Source of the DNA: Ferruginibacter sp.
GTDB lineage: Bacteria > Bacteroidota > Bacteroidia > Chitinophagales > Chitinophagaceae
NCBI GenBank assembly: GCA_017983695.1
Contig: JAGOAX010000013.1
Coordinates: forward strand, 1 to 64,000
Direction of reading: 5' to 3'
Length of the DNA: 64,000 nt
The first letter of the stretch is position 1. Every line of letters begins with the position of its first letter. The notes beneath the pieces are model-generated. The model worked only from the letters and a program-made list of their open reading frames with translations. It was not told the origin of the DNA and made no database searches. Of the stretch, positions 34,512 through 43,755 are shown piece by piece. The position numbers and the translations under genes were made by a program.

Positions 34512-34667
34512 TGATGAATATGACTGTTTTAGTTATTCTTATTGCAAAGTAATAAAACAAGTCTGATTTTTACTATTTCGTGCCTTTGGAGTACAGACAT
34601 TCGACTACGACACTTTAAAGCCTTCCGTGAAGTTCCGCTAGGGCAAAATAAACAACACCAATACCTT

Positions 34668-35783
34668 TTACTCCACCCACTTCAAACAAACCGGGTTAGG
34701 TATATCAATTCTTTTTCCGGTGTCGGCTAATAAACCGGTTAGTTTATTTCTTTTAAAAATTACAATATTACCATCCTGGTTGGCCACCAGTAAAAAATTA
34801 CCGCTGGGGTCAAAATTAAAATGACGTGGTGTTTTGCCTAAAGTGGGTTGGTGGCCCAGCAGTGTCAGCTTTCCATCGGCAGTGTGTATTGCAAAAATGC
34901 TGATGGTATTACTTGCGCCACGGTTGCTGCAGTATAAAAATTTTCCATCGGGAGATATATGAATGTCGGCACTGCCGATAGCACCTTTAAAATCGGCAGG
35001 CAATGCACTGATGCGCTGGTTGAAAATTAATTTTCCGTTGTTTAGTTTATAACTAACAACGGTGCCTGTCATTTCCTCCATTAAATAAGCAAACTTATTA
35101 TTAGGCGCAAATTCAAAATGCCTAGGGCCATTACCCGGCTCCGATGCCATGGACGAACTTGCTTTTAATATTCCCTTTTTGTTATCGAAAGCATACACCA
35201 TCACTTTATCAATACCCAGGTCGGGCACGTACAAAAATTTATTATCTGCCGATAGCACAGTGGAATGTACATGCGGACCCTGCTGCCTGTTTGTATTAGG
35301 GCCACTGCCTTCGTGTTGTACAGTTTGTTTCAACGAGTCTAAGGAGCCATCGGCATTGGCCTGCAGTAAACCAACAGTGCCACTGCTGTAATTGCCGGCA
35401 AAAACCCATTTGCCTGTTTTATCAATAGCCACATAGCATGGGTGTTTACCACCCGATGGTTGTTTGTTTATTTCAGTTAATGTGCCGGTTGATCTATTAA
35501 ATTTAAAGGCAGAGATATTTCCACCAACGGTGTGCATGGTACTGTCTGCATTTTCATTTACGGCATACACAAATTTTTTATTTGCCGATACTGCTAAAAA
35601 AGAAGGATTGGAACTTTTAGCAACACTAACAAAACTATTATCGCCTGTTGCAGTATTAAATTTGTACACATAAATACCTTCGCTTTTACCATTGGTATAA
35701 GTGCCCACTAAAAGATAAGGTTGTTTTTGTGCAGCAGCAGCAAGCGAACACAATAAAAAAAAGTATAGCAAGTTTTTTTTCAT
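34668..35783 (-). CDS. Exported lactonase family beta-propeller (6-phosphogluconolactonase-like)
   Basis: A 371-residue seven-bladed propeller with an N-terminal signal peptide (MKKNLLYFFLLCSLAAAAQ). Family motifs are YLLVGTYTNGKSEGIYVY, KHPCYVAIDKTGKW, QGPHVHSTVLSADNKFLY, GPRHFEFAPNNKFAYL and GKTPRHFNFDPSGNFLLVAN. The cytoplasmic relative Pgl hydrolyses 6-phosphogluconolactone; the signal peptide makes a periplasmic sugar lactone a more likely substrate here. It is downstream of purC on the same strand with a long palindrome in between. Confidence 0.9.
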   Translation of the reverse strand: MKKNLLYFFLLCSLAAAAQKQPYLLVGTYTNGKSEGIYVYKFNTATGDNSFVSVAKSSNPSFLAVSANKKFVYAVNENADSTMHTVGGNISAFKFNRSTGTLTEINKQPSGGKHPCYVAIDKTGKWVFAGNYSSGTVGLLQANADGSLDSLKQTVQHEGSGPNTNRQQGPHVHSTVLSADNKFLYVPDLGIDKVMVYAFDNKKGILKASSSMASEPGNGPRHFEFAPNNKFAYLMEEMTGTVVSYKLNNGKLIFNQRISALPADFKGAIGSADIHISPDGKFLYCSNRGASNTISIFAIHTADGKLTLLGHQPTLGKTPRHFNFDPSGNFLLVANQDGNIVIFKRNKLTGLLADTGKRIDIPNPVCLKWVE

Positions 35784-35807
35784 ACCGAAGGTGTTGATTT
35801 TTTAAAA

Positions 35808-35837
35808 CGTTTGCCAACCTTTAAAGGTTGGCAAACG
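35808..35837. repeat. Perfect 30-bp palindrome
   Basis: The left half CGTTTGCCAACCTTT is followed directly by its exact reverse complement with no loop, between purC and the lactonase gene. There is no T-run after it on the minus strand, so it is more like a dispersed palindromic element than an ordinary terminator. Confidence 0.85.
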
Positions 35838-35861
35838 CAATTAACCGTATTGATTTCTTAA

Positions 35862-36785
35862 TTATATATTCCCTAATGCCGTAACAATTATTTTTTCTGT
35901 TTCGTCATCACTCAGTTCCTGCGGCACAAATTTTTTGCCTATTACTTTTTCATACAGCTCAATATATCTTTTAGAAATAGTGTTCACCCATTCATCACTC
36001 ATTTCGGGCACAGTTTGTCCTTCTTTACCCATAAAATTATTTTCTATCAGCCACTCTCTTACAAATTCTTTACTCAATTGTTTTTGCCGTTCGTTCTTTT
36101 GCTGGCGTTCTTCAAAACCATCAGCATAAAAATATCTCGAGCTGTCGGGTGTATGTATTTCATCCATTAAATAAATTTCATCACCTATTTTACCAAACTC
36201 ATATTTTGTATCTACTAAAATCAAGCCCTGCTTAGCCGCAATTTGTTTTCCTCTTGCAAAAAGTTTAAGGGCATAATCGCATAAAATTTTCCAGTCGGCT
36301 GCAGTAGCTAATCCCTGGTTGATAATTTCTCCGGCACTGATATCTTCATCATGTCCTTCGGCTGCTTTTGTACTGGGGGTAATAATAGGATTGGGGAAAT
36401 AGTCATTTTCTTTAAGTCCATCCGGCAGTGTTACGCCGCATAAAATTCTTTTACCCGATGAATAAGTTCTCCAGGCATGGCCGGTTAAGTTACCTCTTAC
36501 CACCATTTCAATTTTAAACGGATCGCATTTTTTGCCGATACTAACATTGGGTGCAGGTGTACTCAGCAACCAGTTAGGGCAAATATCCTTTGTTGCATCC
36601 AGCATGTATGCAGCAATTTGATTTAATACTTGTCCTTTAAATGGAATTGGTCTTGGTAATATTACATCAAAGGCAGATATGCGGTTACTGGCTACCATTA
36701 CCAGCAGGTTGTTTGACATTGTGTAAACATCTCTTACTTTTCCTTTGTAAAATGTGGTTTGTCCGGGGAGTTTAAATGGCATCAT
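35862..36785 (-). CDS. purC: Phosphoribosylaminoimidazole-succinocarboxamide synthase
   Basis: Purine synthesis step that joins CAIR and aspartate with ATP to give SAICAR. The start at 36785 gives 307 residues beginning MMPFKLPGQTTFYKGKVRDVY; a longer frame upstream has no family similarity. Motifs: GKVRDVY, VASNRISAFDVILP, VVRGNLTGHAWR, DYALKLFARG and LVDTKYEFG, followed by LMDEIHTPDSSRYF. Complete, eukaryote-like length. It is divergent from the TonB receptor gene at 36925. Confidence 0.96.
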   Translation of the reverse strand: MMPFKLPGQTTFYKGKVRDVYTMSNNLLVMVASNRISAFDVILPRPIPFKGQVLNQIAAYMLDATKDICPNWLLSTPAPNVSIGKKCDPFKIEMVVRGNLTGHAWRTYSSGKRILCGVTLPDGLKENDYFPNPIITPSTKAAEGHDEDISAGEIINQGLATAADWKILCDYALKLFARGKQIAAKQGLILVDTKYEFGKIGDEIYLMDEIHTPDSSRYFYADGFEERQQKNERQKQLSKEFVREWLIENNFMGKEGQTVPEMSDEWVNTISKRYIELYEKVIGKKFVPQELSDDETEKIIVTALGNI

Positions 36786-36924
36786 GCCGCTAAAGTAGCA
36801 CCAAGTGATATAAATGCCTAAATTTGTTATAACTAAGATTTCAACAAACAGTTGGAAATAAAATTTTACCATCAATATAACAATGCTTATTTTGCTTTAT
36901 ATTTAATAACCCTAAAATTGCTAT

Positions 36925-39648
36925 ATGAGAAAAATTGCAAGCCATTTAGTTACTTTGCTGTTGGCTAATTTTCTAACAATCGCCGTCTTTGCACAAACTG
37001 TAACTGTCAGTGGTAATGTACGTAACAGTGCTTCCAAAGAAGGAGCAGGAGCGGTTTCCGTTTCCGTTAAAGGTACTTCCACCGGAACTTTTACTGATGA
37101 TAAAGGAAATTTTAAAATAGCCGTTAAAAGTTTACCGGTTACTTTACTTATCTCATCTGTTGGTTACGAATTACAGGAAATAACTGTAAGCAGCGCCGGG
37201 TTTACCCAGGTGGAGTTTAAACCTTCTGCAGCATTAGGCCAGGAGGTTGTGGTATCTGCCACAAGGGTTCCTCAAAAAATTATGGAATCACCGGTTTCAG
37301 TAGAAAGGGTTAGCGCTGCCGCACTGCGTAATGCACCATCTGCTAATTTTTATGATGTGGTAGCTACCTTAAAAGGGGTTGATATTACTACTTCATCCTT
37401 AACTTTTAAAACACCTACCACCCGTGGTTTTGGCGGTAGTGGTAACGTTCGTTTTAATCAGTTGGTAGATGGTATGGATAACCAGGCACCGGGATTAAAC
37501 TTTTCGGTAGGTGCTATCATTGGTTTAAACGAATTGGATGTTGATAATATTGAGATGTTATCCGGAGCCTCTTCTGCATTATACGGCCCGGGAGGTATGA
37601 ACGGTACCATGCTTATGACCAGCAAAAATCCTTTTAAATACCAGGGGCTTTCCTTTGTGGTAAAAGCTGGTGTGATGCACACGGATAAAAGAGAGAGACC
37701 TACTTCTCCTTATCATAACTGGAGCCTTAGATGGGGTAAAAAAGTATCAGAAAAATTTGCTTTTAAAATCACCACCGAACTGGTAGCTGCTAAAGACTGG
37801 ATAGGTATGGATTACAGGAACTATGACCGGGCTAAAGCTGTAATGGCTTCCGGCAACAGGCAAACAAATCCTAATTATGATGGCGTTAATGTATATGGAG
37901 ATGAGACATCAGGAGATATAAGAGGGGTATTTGCACAAATCGCAGGCAGTTTACCTGCTGCTGCGACTTTTATTAATGCAAATGGTTTGTTAGCTACACC
38001 GATGTTGGTTTCCAGGACAGGATATACTGAACAGGAATTGATGAACCCAAATACATTAAATTATAAATTAGGAGGGTCGTTGCATTACAAAATAACCAAC
38101 AATACAGAGGCAATAATTGCAGCCTATTGGGGTACAGGTAATACGATCTATACCGGAGCTTCAAGGTATTCTATCAAGGATTTTAAAATGGGGCAATACA
38201 AAGTGGAATTATTGAATAAGAACTGGATGCTTCGTGCCTATACCACCCAGGAAAATGCAGGGGAATCTTTTAACCTTGCTGCTACTACTCAAAATTTTAA
38301 TGAAACCTGGAAACCTTCTGCAGCTGCCTGGTTTCCTCAATATGGAATTACTTATTTAAACAGCAGGATGAACGGGATGACAGATTATGATGCTCACCAG
38401 GCAGCAAGAGCAGTTGCAGATGTAGGAAGGCCCGCTGTAAATTCAACAGCCTTTAAAAATTCATATGATGTAGTGCGTAAATTGCCAGTACCTCAAGGCG
38501 GCGGATTATTAGACAGATCTGACTTGTATAGCATAGAAGGAAACTATAACCTTTCTCAATATACAAAGGAAGTTGCTGACATACTGGTGGGAGCCAACTA
38601 TAGAAGCTATTCTTTAAATTCTCAGGGAACTTTATTTGCGGATAAAATTGGTGACCCAATTGAAATTAATGAATTTGGCGCCTTTGTTCAGGCCACACGT
38701 GCTGTAACAAGCAAATTAACTATAAGTGCCTCTGGCAGATATGACAAGAATGAAAATTTTAAAGGGAGGTTTACCCCAAGGGTTACAGCACTTTATAAAG
38801 TAGCTCCTAATAATAATATCCGCCTTTCTTACCAAACCGCTTATCGTTTCCCATCTACCCAGCAGCAATGGATAGATTTAGATCTTTCGTCTTACAAACT
38901 AATAGGAGGGAATAAGTTTTTTGTTGAGAAATATCAATTTAATACCAATGCTGCTTATGAATTAGACCCGATAATAGCTGGCAATACAACATTAAAACAG
39001 TGGAACTACCCGGCTCAAAAACCTGAAGCACTGACTTCTTTTGAATTAGGGTACAAAGGTTTGTTGATGGAATCTAAGCTATTGATTGATGCGTATGGAT
39101 ATTATGGTAACTATACAGATTTTACAGGACGCATCAGGGTAGTTCAGGCAAAAAATAACATTCCCATTACCGCAGCTAATTACAGTACAGGGCAGATATA
39201 TTCTGTTCCGATTAACTATGCCAACAAAATTAACACCTGGGGTTTTGGTTTGGGTATGGACTACAGACTTCCCCGTAATTTCAGTATTGGGATGAATCTT
39301 GCATCTGATAACCTTGATGTACCCCAAGGTCTTATTGTGTCTTTTAATTCTCCTAAGTATAAACTGAACGCAAATATTGGTAACTCAGGTTTTGGAAAAA
39401 GCAATCGTTTAGGATTTAATGTGGCTTACAGGTTCCAGGATAAATTTTATTTTGAAGGTGACCTGGCCAGTGGTACTTTACCTGCAGTTCAAACTTTAGA
39501 TGCTCAATTTAGTTATAAGCTACCGGCAACCAAATCAATTTTGAAACTGGGAGCTAATAATCTGCTGAATCAATATTTTTACAATGGAGTAGGTAATTCT
39601 TATGTAGGTGGGTTATACTACGTTAGCTTTGGATATAATATTTATTAA
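36925..39648 (+). CDS. TonB-dependent receptor with carboxypeptidase-regulatory-like domain
   Basis: A 907-residue outer-membrane receptor. A signal peptide (ending FAQTV near residue 25) precedes a CarboxypepD_reg-like domain (VSGNVRNSASKEGAGAVSVSVKG to about residue 105), then a plug with VVVSATRVPQKIMESPVSVERVS, RGFGGSGNVRFNQLVDGMDNQAPG and LYGPGGMNGTMLM. The rest is a 22-strand type barrel ending in an aromatic strand (SFGYNIY). The fasciclin lipoprotein gene begins 43 nt later and is likely cotranscribed, a possible binding-protein partner. The substrate is unknown. Confidence 0.92.
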   Translation: MRKIASHLVTLLLANFLTIAVFAQTVTVSGNVRNSASKEGAGAVSVSVKGTSTGTFTDDKGNFKIAVKSLPVTLLISSVGYELQEITVSSAGFTQVEFKPSAALGQEVVVSATRVPQKIMESPVSVERVSAAALRNAPSANFYDVVATLKGVDITTSSLTFKTPTTRGFGGSGNVRFNQLVDGMDNQAPGLNFSVGAIIGLNELDVDNIEMLSGASSALYGPGGMNGTMLMTSKNPFKYQGLSFVVKAGVMHTDKRERPTSPYHNWSLRWGKKVSEKFAFKITTELVAAKDWIGMDYRNYDRAKAVMASGNRQTNPNYDGVNVYGDETSGDIRGVFAQIAGSLPAAATFINANGLLATPMLVSRTGYTEQELMNPNTLNYKLGGSLHYKITNNTEAIIAAYWGTGNTIYTGASRYSIKDFKMGQYKVELLNKNWMLRAYTTQENAGESFNLAATTQNFNETWKPSAAAWFPQYGITYLNSRMNGMTDYDAHQAARAVADVGRPAVNSTAFKNSYDVVRKLPVPQGGGLLDRSDLYSIEGNYNLSQYTKEVADILVGANYRSYSLNSQGTLFADKIGDPIEINEFGAFVQATRAVTSKLTISASGRYDKNENFKGRFTPRVTALYKVAPNNNIRLSYQTAYRFPSTQQQWIDLDLSSYKLIGGNKFFVEKYQFNTNAAYELDPIIAGNTTLKQWNYPAQKPEALTSFELGYKGLLMESKLLIDAYGYYGNYTDFTGRIRVVQAKNNIPITAANYSTGQIYSVPINYANKINTWGFGLGMDYRLPRNFSIGMNLASDNLDVPQGLIVSFNSPKYKLNANIGNSGFGKSNRLGFNVAYRFQDKFYFEGDLASGTLPAVQTLDAQFSYKLPATKSILKLGANNLLNQYFYNGVGNSYVGGLYYVSFGYNIY

Positions 39649-39691
39649 TATCGACCATGTAACCCAAATTTTAAAAACTAAACTTACTATA

Positions 39692-40948
39692 ATGAAAAAA
39701 ATAAATAATAAACTGCTGGTTGCGTTTTCGGTAATGGTTTTTCTTAGTTCCTGTAATAAAGAACCTGAGGCTCTGCCAGCAATTGTTATACCGCCATATC
39801 CTTCAGGAACAACACTGGCAGCAACTATAGCAGCTAATGTTAATGATAGTTTGTATAACAGGATAATCATTAAATCGGGATTGGCTGCCACTTTAGGTGA
39901 CAATACCAAAACATTTACAATGTTTGTGCCCGATAATAATGCATTGATCCTTTCTTTTGGAGGAAGTTTAGCAGCCGCAAATGGGGCGATTGCTTCTTTC
40001 TCAGCAGCTACCTGTGCCGGCATTGTATCATATAATACAGTAGGAAGTAAATTTCCAGCAAGTGCTATTGTAACAAGTTTTGCTAACTCTCCTTTGCCAA
40101 GTCTGATAGTACTTGATCCAACACAACCTTTTGTAAGAATGCCGATATTCCCTTCAAAAAGGGCGGTATATGCTTATGTAAATAATATTCCTATTACTGC
40201 CGTTGACCAGGTGGCAAGCAATGGTATTATTCATCATACAGGTGCATTGGTACAACCATTACCGGCCAGCCCAACAGTTACTACTTTAAAAACAGTGATA
40301 AATGCAGATGCTAACCTTACTTATTTCAGGGCAGCAATAACACGTGCTGATAGTGGCCAGGTTGGTATTAGCGGCGTTGGGGCGTTTGGTTTAAAATTTG
40401 ATTCTTTAATGAATTACCCAATAACCAATATGACGGTACTGGCGCCAAACAATGCAGCGTTTCAAACTTTAATTTTTGGGCTTGCATACAGGGGGTATTT
40501 ATCTACACGCCCAACACCATATACAGCAACAGATAGTGCAATTGCACTGGCAACTGCAAATGGGGCAGTAGCTGCAGGGCCTGTATTTTTAGCTACCAAT
40601 AATGTTACCACAGCAACGATAAGGGGGATATTAGCTTATCATATCCTGGCATCAAATGGCACCGGCTCTTTCAGACCTGATGTAAGAGCTTTCTCCGTTA
40701 ATTTTTCTTCAGCTCCGGGAAATTTTGCTACAACACTGGTTAATGGTTCTGTAGCTGTACATCCTGGCATTATGGCACAGGCAACTTTTACAGGTCCGGT
40801 TGTAACTGCATTAAAGTTTACCGGAATGGGTACTTTCCCGCCGGGTGGCGCACCTTTTAGCGGCGCTGCTGCTAATGCTACGGCATGGGATAGAATGGCT
40901 TTAAACGGCGTATTACATGTAATTGACAGGGTGTTATTACCACAGTAA
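39692..40948 (+). CDS. Fasciclin-domain lipoprotein
   Basis: Starting at 39692 gives 418 residues with signal MKKINNKLLVAFSVMVFLSSC and a lipobox Cys at residue 21. Two fasciclin-like domains can be seen: the first with FTMFVPDNNALI near residue 74 and GIIHHTGALVQP, the second with MTVLAPNNAAFQTL and VLHVIDRVLLP at the C-terminus. Fasciclin domains mediate adhesion. The upstream TonB receptor, 43 nt away, suggests both act at the outer membrane. A strong terminator follows. Confidence 0.9.
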   Translation: MKKINNKLLVAFSVMVFLSSCNKEPEALPAIVIPPYPSGTTLAATIAANVNDSLYNRIIIKSGLAATLGDNTKTFTMFVPDNNALILSFGGSLAAANGAIASFSAATCAGIVSYNTVGSKFPASAIVTSFANSPLPSLIVLDPTQPFVRMPIFPSKRAVYAYVNNIPITAVDQVASNGIIHHTGALVQPLPASPTVTTLKTVINADANLTYFRAAITRADSGQVGISGVGAFGLKFDSLMNYPITNMTVLAPNNAAFQTLIFGLAYRGYLSTRPTPYTATDSAIALATANGAVAAGPVFLATNNVTTATIRGILAYHILASNGTGSFRPDVRAFSVNFSSAPGNFATTLVNGSVAVHPGIMAQATFTGPVVTALKFTGMGTFPPGGAPFSGAAANATAWDRMALNGVLHVIDRVLLPQ

Positions 40949-40965
40949 GATTTTACTTAAGAGAT

Positions 40966-41003
40966 AAAAAGAAAGGGCTTCAATTTTGAAGCCCTTTCTT
41001 TTT
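40966..41003. terminator. Bidirectional terminator between the fasciclin gene and ychF
   Basis: Perfect 18-bp arms starting AAAAAGAAAGGGCTTCAA, with a 2-nt loop, ending in a T-run on each strand. It lies between two converging genes and can stop transcription from both sides. Confidence 0.9.
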
Positions 41004-41022
41004 ATAAAAATAGTTGGTGCTG

Positions 41023-42120
41023 TTACACATTAAACCTGAAATGCATTACATCGCCATCCTTAACCACATATTCTTTTCCTTCAATTCTTAATTTGCCATT
41101 ATCCCTGCAGGCTGCTTCACTTTTGTAATTAATAAAATCTTCATAAGCAATCACCTCTGCTTTAATAAAACCTTTTTCAAAGTCGGTATGTATAACGCTG
41201 GCTGCCTGTGGTGCCTTCCATCCCTGGTGAATGGTCCATGCCCTTACTTCCTGTACACCGGCGGTAAAGTAAGTTGACAGGTTTAGTAATTTATAAGTTG
41301 AATGTATCAAACGATCTAAAGCAGGTTCGGTCATTTTATACTCTTCCATAAACATGGCTTTGTCCTCAGGGTTTTCAAACTCTGCAATTTGTGCTTCAAT
41401 GGCATTGGTCATTACAATCACTTCGTTGCCTTCGTTTTTTACCGCTTCAATTAATGCAGCAGAAAATTTATTGCCGGTGTGCATACTGGCTTCATCAACA
41501 TTGGCCACATATAAAATGGGTTTATCGGTTAATAAAAACAGGTCGGCAACTGCTACTTTATCTTCTTTACTTAAACCAAGCGATAAAATATTTTTTCCTT
41601 TATCCAGGTGTTCTTTACACTTAATTAAAACCTCCAGCTCCGCTTTCATTTTAGGATCTGTTTTGGCTAATTTTTCTGTACGCTGCATTTTCTTTTCCAC
41701 GCTTTCCATATCCTTCAGTTGCAATTCTGTTTCAATGATCTCTTTATCACTTACCGGGTTAATTGGCCCTTCGTCCCTTAAAATATTTTCATCTTCAAAA
41801 CAACGTATCACATGAATGATGGCATCCACTTCACGTATATTGGCCAAAAATTTATTACCCAATCCTTCGCCTTTGCTGGCGCCACGTACCAGCCCTGCTA
41901 TATCTACAATTTCAATTTGTGTAGGTACTGTTCTGTCGGGTATCACCAGTTCAGCCAGTTTATCCAATCTTGGGTCGGGTACATTAACCAAACCGGTATT
42001 GGGTTCAATAGTACAAAACCGGTAATTGCTAGCCTGTGCTTTTGCACTATTGCTTACTGCGTTAAATAATGTTGATTTACCTACGTTTGGTAATCCTACG
42101 ATGCCTGCCTGTAATGCCAT
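41023..42120 (-). CDS. ychF: Ribosome-binding ATPase YchF (OLA1 family)
   Basis: A 365-residue P-loop protein: GLPNVGKSTLFNAV (Walker A, residues 8-21), DIAGLVRGASKGEGLGNKFL, ILYVANVDE, then a TGS-like C-terminal domain ending KDGDVMHFRFNV. It hydrolyses ATP rather than GTP and binds ribosomes. Length and motifs fit exactly. A -7 box lies 41 nt upstream. Confidence 0.97.
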   Translation of the reverse strand: MALQAGIVGLPNVGKSTLFNAVSNSAKAQASNYRFCTIEPNTGLVNVPDPRLDKLAELVIPDRTVPTQIEIVDIAGLVRGASKGEGLGNKFLANIREVDAIIHVIRCFEDENILRDEGPINPVSDKEIIETELQLKDMESVEKKMQRTEKLAKTDPKMKAELEVLIKCKEHLDKGKNILSLGLSKEDKVAVADLFLLTDKPILYVANVDEASMHTGNKFSAALIEAVKNEGNEVIVMTNAIEAQIAEFENPEDKAMFMEEYKMTEPALDRLIHSTYKLLNLSTYFTAGVQEVRAWTIHQGWKAPQAASVIHTDFEKGFIKAEVIAYEDFINYKSEAACRDNGKLRIEGKEYVVKDGDVMHFRFNV

Positions 42121-42160
42121 ATCATGTAAAAATTAAATAGTCAGAATTAAAAATTGGCTG

Positions 42161-42168
42161 CAAAGGTA
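42161..42168 (-). promoter_or_regulatory. Predicted -7 box for ychF
   Basis: The minus strand reads TACCTTTG followed by CA, an exact TAnnTTTG match, 40 nt before the ychF start. No clear -33 element. Confidence 0.5.
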
Positions 42169-42265
42169 AGGGTAATTAATAATTGACCCGATAATTGGAA
42201 GTATGCCTGGTCAATCAGCGCCATTTAATTATTAATTCTTAATTTTCAACTCTTAATTATTTACT

Positions 42266-43741
42266 ATGGCTTTAAGCAGAATATGGAGTGCATTTATAAT
42301 TATTGCAATATTTGTGGCAGGGTATCACTTTTTTTTCAATAATAGCAGGGATGATATTTTTAGCCGCATGGTTACCGGTACCAGTAAAGATGAATTTAAA
42401 TTTGTAGTCCTGGGAGATAGTGCAAAGGTTGCAGGAATAGGAAAGGAGATGAAGACTTATGGGTATGTGTTGCAAAATACAATTGACAAGGAGACCAGGT
42501 ATATAGCAGTAGAGCATCTAAATGCAGATACAGTATTAAAACTGCAAAAAAGTTTTCCTGCGGCAAGAGTTGTAGCGTACGAATATATTTTGGGTAGAAA
42601 ACAAAAGGCAGTAGATGGCATTATTGAAACCTGCTGGGTAGCTGTTGAGATTTGTTTAAAATTAATTGGCATATTAGCCTTATTTATTGGCTTTATGAAT
42701 ATTGCTGAAAAAGCTGGTGGCATAAGATTATTGTCACGTATTGTAGGCCCTTTCTTTTCAAAACTTTTTCCCGAAATTCCTAAAGGGCACCCTTCTATGG
42801 GGCATATGATATTAAATTTTTCGGCAAACCTGCTTGGGCTTGACAATGCTGCAACACCTTTTGGATTAAAAGCCATGGACAGCCTGCAGGAATTAAATAC
42901 CAATAAAGATGTTGCATCAAATTCGCAGATCATGTTTTTGTGTTTACATGCTGCAGGTTTAAATTTAATACCGGTTAGTGTAATTGCTGTACGGGCAGCA
43001 CAAAATGCATCTGACCCCACCGATGTTTTTATCCCTTGTATGATTGTAACTTTCGTTGGCACCATGACAGCGATGATCATAGTTTCAATAAAACAAAAAA
43101 TCAATTTATTTCAACCGGTTATTTTACTGTGGGTATTCAGCATTTCAGCAATTATTGTATTGTTGGTTTTATATGTTACACAATTAAATTCTGCAGGCAT
43201 TCAGTCTTTTTCCGGCGTTTTAAGTAATGGATTAATACTGCTGGTTTTTTTATTGATTGTTTTAGGAGGACTATACAAAAAGATAGATATATTTTCTGCT
43301 TTTGTTGATGGTGCTAAAAGTGGGTTTGACACAGCCATAAGAATTATACCCTACTTATTAGGGATACTTGTAGCTGTAAGCATGTTACGCACCAGCGGCA
43401 GTTTTGATGCAGCAATTAACGGCATGAAACAGTTTTTTGCAATGTTTGGTACCGATACCCGTTTTGTTGACGGTTTACCCACAGCATTAATAAGACCATT
43501 GAGCGGCGGTGCAGCCAGAGGTATGATGGTAAGCACTATGACAACCTTTGGGCCCGATTCATTTGCCAGCAAACTGTCAGGTATTTTTCAGGGAGCATCT
43601 GATACTACGTTTTACGTGGTGGCTGTGTATTTTGGTTCGGTAAATATTAAAAACACCCGTTACTCCATTGGCGCCATGTTGCTGGCCGACCTGGTAGGCG
43701 TTATTACTGCTATTGGAGTTTGTTATTTGTTTTTTGGGTAG
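42266..43741 (+). CDS. Fused SpmA-SpmB nucleoside-recognition-domain membrane protein
   Basis: A 491-residue inner-membrane protein with roughly ten helices. The first half carries a SpmA-like block (NFSANLLGLDNAATPFGLKA, near residues 187-206) and the second a SpmB-like block (GLPTALIRPLSGGAARGMM and FQGASDTTFYVVAVYFGSV). In Bacillus these are separate spore maturation proteins; the fusion is usual in non-sporing Bacteroidota. Gate/nucleoside-recognition domains are likely transporters of unknown substrate. Confidence 0.9.
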   Translation: MALSRIWSAFIIIAIFVAGYHFFFNNSRDDIFSRMVTGTSKDEFKFVVLGDSAKVAGIGKEMKTYGYVLQNTIDKETRYIAVEHLNADTVLKLQKSFPAARVVAYEYILGRKQKAVDGIIETCWVAVEICLKLIGILALFIGFMNIAEKAGGIRLLSRIVGPFFSKLFPEIPKGHPSMGHMILNFSANLLGLDNAATPFGLKAMDSLQELNTNKDVASNSQIMFLCLHAAGLNLIPVSVIAVRAAQNASDPTDVFIPCMIVTFVGTMTAMIIVSIKQKINLFQPVILLWVFSISAIIVLLVLYVTQLNSAGIQSFSGVLSNGLILLVFLLIVLGGLYKKIDIFSAFVDGAKSGFDTAIRIIPYLLGILVAVSMLRTSGSFDAAINGMKQFFAMFGTDTRFVDGLPTALIRPLSGGAARGMMVSTMTTFGPDSFASKLSGIFQGASDTTFYVVAVYFGSVNIKNTRYSIGAMLLADLVGVITAIGVCYLFFG

Positions 43742-43755
43742 CGGAAGTCTTTTAA

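Noticed and set aside
39608..39691. Extended N-terminus of the fasciclin protein
   Set aside because: It overlaps the TonB receptor end and would hide the lipoprotein signal that begins at 39692.
42457..43104. 215-residue open frame opposite the SpmAB gene
   Set aside because: It is an antisense shadow of a conserved gene with no recognisable features.
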